Source: Oscillospiraceae bacterium (GTDB lineage Bacteria; Bacillota; Clostridia; Oscillospirales; UBA929). Taken from it: a stretch of 7,959 nt of DNA. The first letter of the stretch is position 1, and each line of letters begins with the position of its first letter. A program made the translations under genes and the position numbers. Location of the stretch: positions 1-7,959 of the forward strand of contig WRLW01000064.1 of the NCBI GenBank assembly GCA_009777435.1. Direction: 5' to 3'. Below the pieces are notes generated by a model, which was not told the origin of the DNA, did not search any database, and was given only the letters and a program-made list of their open reading frames with translations. Shown one piece after another: positions 5,865 through 7,959 of this stretch.

Positions 5865-5932
5865 ACGAAAACAGCGAAAACTTTCCGGCATTATTTTCCT
5901 GAACTGCTTTCGGCTTACGAAAACCAGCGAAA
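5865..5932 (+). repeat. Repeated ACGAAAAC / GCGAAA motif in the transporter leader
   Basis: Two near-identical blocks occur 52 bp apart: ACGAAAACAGCGAAAA (5865-5880) and ACGAAAACCAGCGAAA (5917-5932). They differ mainly by one extra C. The ACGAAAAC word also appears on the other strand at 5789-5796. They may be extra regulator half-sites downstream of the transcription start. No convincing riboswitch fold was seen in this leader. Confidence 0.5.
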
Positions 5933-5959
5933 TATTATTAAAATAGGAGGAGCAAATCC

Positions 5960-7264
5960 ATGAAGAAGGTACTGGCACTCGTTTTAGCGCTCGCGCTGGC
6001 ATTTATAATGTTCGCGTGCGCTGACACATCCTCAACAGGCGGTGTCACGAATACCCCAACGCCGCCCGCGTCCGCGCCGGCCGGCGGTACATCTGACGAC
6101 GGCCCCGACCCCGCCGATATAAGCGGCGACCTGTTATTTTGGATGGGCGATACGCCTTTAGCCCCGGCGCTAATCGAGGGATTTACCGCCCAATACCCGA
6201 ATGTCAATGTATCGTATGAGATGGCCAGCTTCGATGAAATCATCCAGAAGCTCTCCCTTGACGGGCCTGCCGGAATGGGGCCTGATGTGATTGCCGTCGG
6301 GGACAGCACGGTAAGCGCTGCGGTTGCCGACGGGCTTTTAGAACCTTTTCCCGCCGACCTGCAAGCTAAGGTTGAGGATGTGATCCTTGAGTCCGCTCTG
6401 TCCACGTCAACAGTCGGAGAGAGCCTTTATGGAGTACCGTATTCAATGGAACCCGTTGTTTTCTTCTATAACAAGGATTTGGTTGACGGCCCGCCCGCGA
6501 GCTTTGAGGAAATCATAGAGTTTGCCAAAACCTATAACGACCCTTCAATCGGCAAATATGCCATGCGCTGGACTACCGACGGTTATCACAACCACCATTT
6601 CCTTACCGCTTTCGGATGGAGAATTATGGGGCAAAATTGGGACGACTGGAAGAATCCGGGATTTGACAGCCCTGAAGCGGCTAAAGGTCTCGCGTTTTAC
6701 AAATCCATGAGGGCCGTATTCGACATTAGCACAGAGGCGGCTGATTATAACGCTACAGTAGGCGCTTTTGTGAGAGGCGAGGCTCCCTATTTAATCAGCG
6801 GCCCGTGGGCGGTCGCCGGTTGCCGGGAGGCCGGATTGAACTTTGGCACATCCAAGATGCCGACAGTTAACGGCGCTCAGCCCCGCACCTTAACCGCCAA
6901 TCAGGTAGTCGCTGTGTCCAGCTTCTCCAAGAACTTCGACGCCGCCTTTGCCTTTGCCGAGTACATAGCGTCGGTAGAGGTCGCGAACATGACCTACAGC
7001 ATCTATGGCGCCGCTCCCGCTCTAAAGGATATCTCCGGCATTGAGGGCCTCGCGGAGGACGACATGATTATAGGTATGGCGGAGCAAGCCGCCTATACCG
7101 ACCATGTGCCCACAATACCCGAGGTTCAATATATATGGTTAGCTTGGGCTGAAATGTTTGCGTTTGTTTGGGATGACTTACTAAGCGTTGAGGATTCCCA
7201 GCAAAGAGCTATGGAGACTTACGAAACCGCGCTCAATGTCGGCGGGCTGTCCATGTACGACTGA
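5960..7264 (+). CDS. Sugar ABC transporter substrate-binding lipoprotein, MalE/MdxE type (SBP family 1)
   Basis: This 434-aa extracytoplasmic protein captures a sugar, probably a maltose/maltodextrin-like oligosaccharide, and delivers it to the membrane permeases. The N-terminus is a lipoprotein signal: MKK, a hydrophobic run, then FMFAC-like sequence with the lipid-bearing Cys at residue 20, followed by a Ser/Thr/Pro/Gly-rich linker to about residue 50. The lipobox is slightly atypical (Met at -3, Phe at -2). Binding-protein landmarks are GDLLFWMG, GPDVIAV (107-113), YSMEPVVFFYNKDL (161-174), ISGPWAVAG around GPW 281-283, ANQVVAV and the near-C-terminal VPTIPEVQYIW (383-393), which resembles VP.IPEM..VW of MalE-like proteins. 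AGGAGGAG at 5945-5952 fixes the start. It follows a consensus promoter and precedes a MalF-like gene. The exact sugar is not determined by sequence. Confidence 0.9.
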   Translation: MKKVLALVLALALAFIMFACADTSSTGGVTNTPTPPASAPAGGTSDDGPDPADISGDLLFWMGDTPLAPALIEGFTAQYPNVNVSYEMASFDEIIQKLSLDGPAGMGPDVIAVGDSTVSAAVADGLLEPFPADLQAKVEDVILESALSTSTVGESLYGVPYSMEPVVFFYNKDLVDGPPASFEEIIEFAKTYNDPSIGKYAMRWTTDGYHNHHFLTAFGWRIMGQNWDDWKNPGFDSPEAAKGLAFYKSMRAVFDISTEAADYNATVGAFVRGEAPYLISGPWAVAGCREAGLNFGTSKMPTVNGAQPRTLTANQVVAVSSFSKNFDAAFAFAEYIASVEVANMTYSIYGAAPALKDISGIEGLAEDDMIIGMAEQAAYTDHVPTIPEVQYIWLAWAEMFAFVWDDLLSVEDSQQRAMETYETALNVGGLSMYD

Positions 7265-7273
7265 TTTAGATAT

Positions 7274-7301
7274 ACGGGCTGTATCCTCGGATACAGCCCG
7301 T
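7274..7301 (+). terminator. Intercistronic hairpin between binding-protein and permease genes
   Basis: ACGGGCTGTATC (7274-7285) pairs exactly with GATACAGCCCGT (7290-7301) around a CTCG tetraloop, and a five-T run follows at 7308-7312. It begins 10 bases after the binding-protein stop. A leaky terminator or a 3'-protecting stem here would give more binding protein than permease, a known pattern in sugar ABC operons. The T run starts six bases after the stem, so termination is probably partial. Confidence 0.7.
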
Positions 7302-7345
7302 GTTCACTTTTTCGGGATTACTCTGAATCATGCCGGAGGGATAAA

Positions 7346-7959
7346 ATGAAACTCGTTTGTGCGATATGCTCCTCAATTATATGGGGCAGCGGTCAGGTTA
7401 TCAATAAGCAAAGATTAAAGGGCCTTGTGTTTTTCCTTATACAGGGTATCCTTCTGCTCGTCGAGCTTTCAACCGGTACGTTAAACGTGTTGAGAGGCGT
7501 TTCGGAAGCCGCTTTCCGCAACTGCGGCTATTTTACAAAGGGCGTTTGGGGGCTGATAACACTCGGCAGTATACCGAGGGAAGGTTCCTCTACGCTGGTG
7601 TATGACCACTCTGTCATGCTGATGATCGGCGGCATTATTTCCACAGTCATACTGCTGCTTGTCTCGCTGATCTGGATATGGAATATCAGGGACGCTTATC
7701 TATCCAGAATCAAGATAGAGCAGGGAGAAAAAATAAGCAGCATAGTGTATGTAAAAAAGTTGTGGAAAAGCTCGTTTGAATATATAATGATTACTCCGGG
7801 CGCGCTCCTTGTGCTGTTCGTCTCCGTGATACCGGTGCTGTTCTCCATTCTTGTCGCGTTTACAAACTATAACGCCAGTACGATCCCGCCGCGGAATTTA
7901 GTTGACTGGACGGGCTTCAAAACCTTTACAGACATTGTAAAGATACCGATTTGGGGCTC
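7346..7959 (+). CDS. Sugar ABC transporter permease, MalF/MdxF-like, N-terminal part (cut by window end)
   Basis: The frame opens at ATG 7346 with GGAGGG 5 bases upstream and stays open for 204 codons to the window end. The product is an integral membrane protein expected to pair with a MalG-like permease and an ATPase to import the sugar bound by the upstream lipoprotein. Visible features are the early motif SGQVINKQRLKGLVFF (15-30), like the GLGQ..NKQ..KG segment at the start of Firmicutes MalF/MdxF proteins, then hydrophobic segments near 26-45, 90-112 and 147-172. The third is preceded by FEYIMITPG and followed by FTNYN (172-176), typical of MalF-type permeases. The extra N-terminal membrane segments suit the longer MalF-like form. 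The permease EAA loop would lie beyond the window, so the assignment rests on the N-terminus and context. Confidence 0.88.
   Translation, partial: MKLVCAICSSIIWGSGQVINKQRLKGLVFFLIQGILLLVELSTGTLNVLRGVSEAAFRNCGYFTKGVWGLITLGSIPREGSSTLVYDHSVMLMIGGIISTVILLLVSLIWIWNIRDAYLSRIKIEQGEKISSIVYVKKLWKSSFEYIMITPGALLVLFVSVIPVLFSILVAFTNYNASTIPPRNLVDWTGFKTFTDIVKIPIWG

Noticed and set aside
5861..5959. Riboswitch or T-box in the leader of the binding-protein gene
   Set aside because: I could not find a conserved aptamer motif or a terminator/antiterminator pair. The visible structure is better described as repeated regulator half-sites.
5736..6002. Longer N-terminus for the LacI-family gene reaching past 5735
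   Set aside because: The extra frame crosses two promoters and operator sites and overlaps the divergent gene. The family N-terminus (TIKDVA) begins right after the ATG at 5735, which has its own AAGGAGA.
1..7959. Horizontal transfer of one half, from an apparent composition shift between arg and sugar genes
   Set aside because: Hand counts on a few 60-base lines overlapped (roughly 50-60% GC in both halves), so there is no support for a clear boundary.

Overview
This window looks like ordinary chromosome of a moderately GC-rich member of the Firmicutes, probably a Clostridia (Oscillospirales-like) lineage. The evidence is the argC-J-B-D-F gene order, strong AGGAGG-type ribosome binding sites, a LacI-family regulator next to a MalE/MalF-type sugar ABC transporter, and a lipoprotein leader (MKKVLALVLALALAF...) of a type common in Clostridia. 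The taxonomic call is inference; no rRNA or other marker gene is present.

Positions 1-4654 (+ strand) hold an arginine biosynthesis operon: the 3' end of argC, then argJ, argB, argD and argF. Coupling is tight: argC/argJ overlap by ATGA, argB and argD are 4 bp apart, and argD/argF overlap by GTGA. Together the genes cover N-acetylglutamate to N-acetylornithine (ArgB, ArgC, ArgD), acetyl recycling to give ornithine (ArgJ), and carbamoylation to citrulline (ArgF). argG and argH are not in the window. The only sizeable gap inside the operon (1510-1636, between argJ and argB) carries a duplicated palindromic repeat plus a perfect 13-bp hairpin. This is the least explained structure in the window. 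A strong hairpin (4674-4703) lies between argF and the convergent regulator gene.

Positions 4713-5735 (- strand) encode a LacI-family transcriptional regulator. Its divergent intergenic region (5736-5959) contains two facing sigma-A-type promoters. The one toward the transporter has exact TTGACA and TATAAT hexamers. There are two TTTnCGnAAA operator-like sites 22 bp apart and a repeated ACGAAAAC/GCGAAA motif in the transporter leader. The layout suggests a local regulator controlling both itself and the transporter.

Positions 5960-7959 (+ strand) hold a lipoprotein sugar-binding protein of the maltose/maltodextrin type, then an intercistronic hairpin with a short T run, then the first 204 codons of a MalF/MdxF-like permease that runs off the window end. 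A MalG-like partner would be expected next but is not visible.

I see no CRISPR array, tRNA, rRNA, transposase or phage gene, and no credible new multi-gene system. The points worth a second look are the argJ-argB repeat element, the regulatory architecture of the divergent promoter, and unusual residues in the LacI DNA-binding domain and in ArgD.
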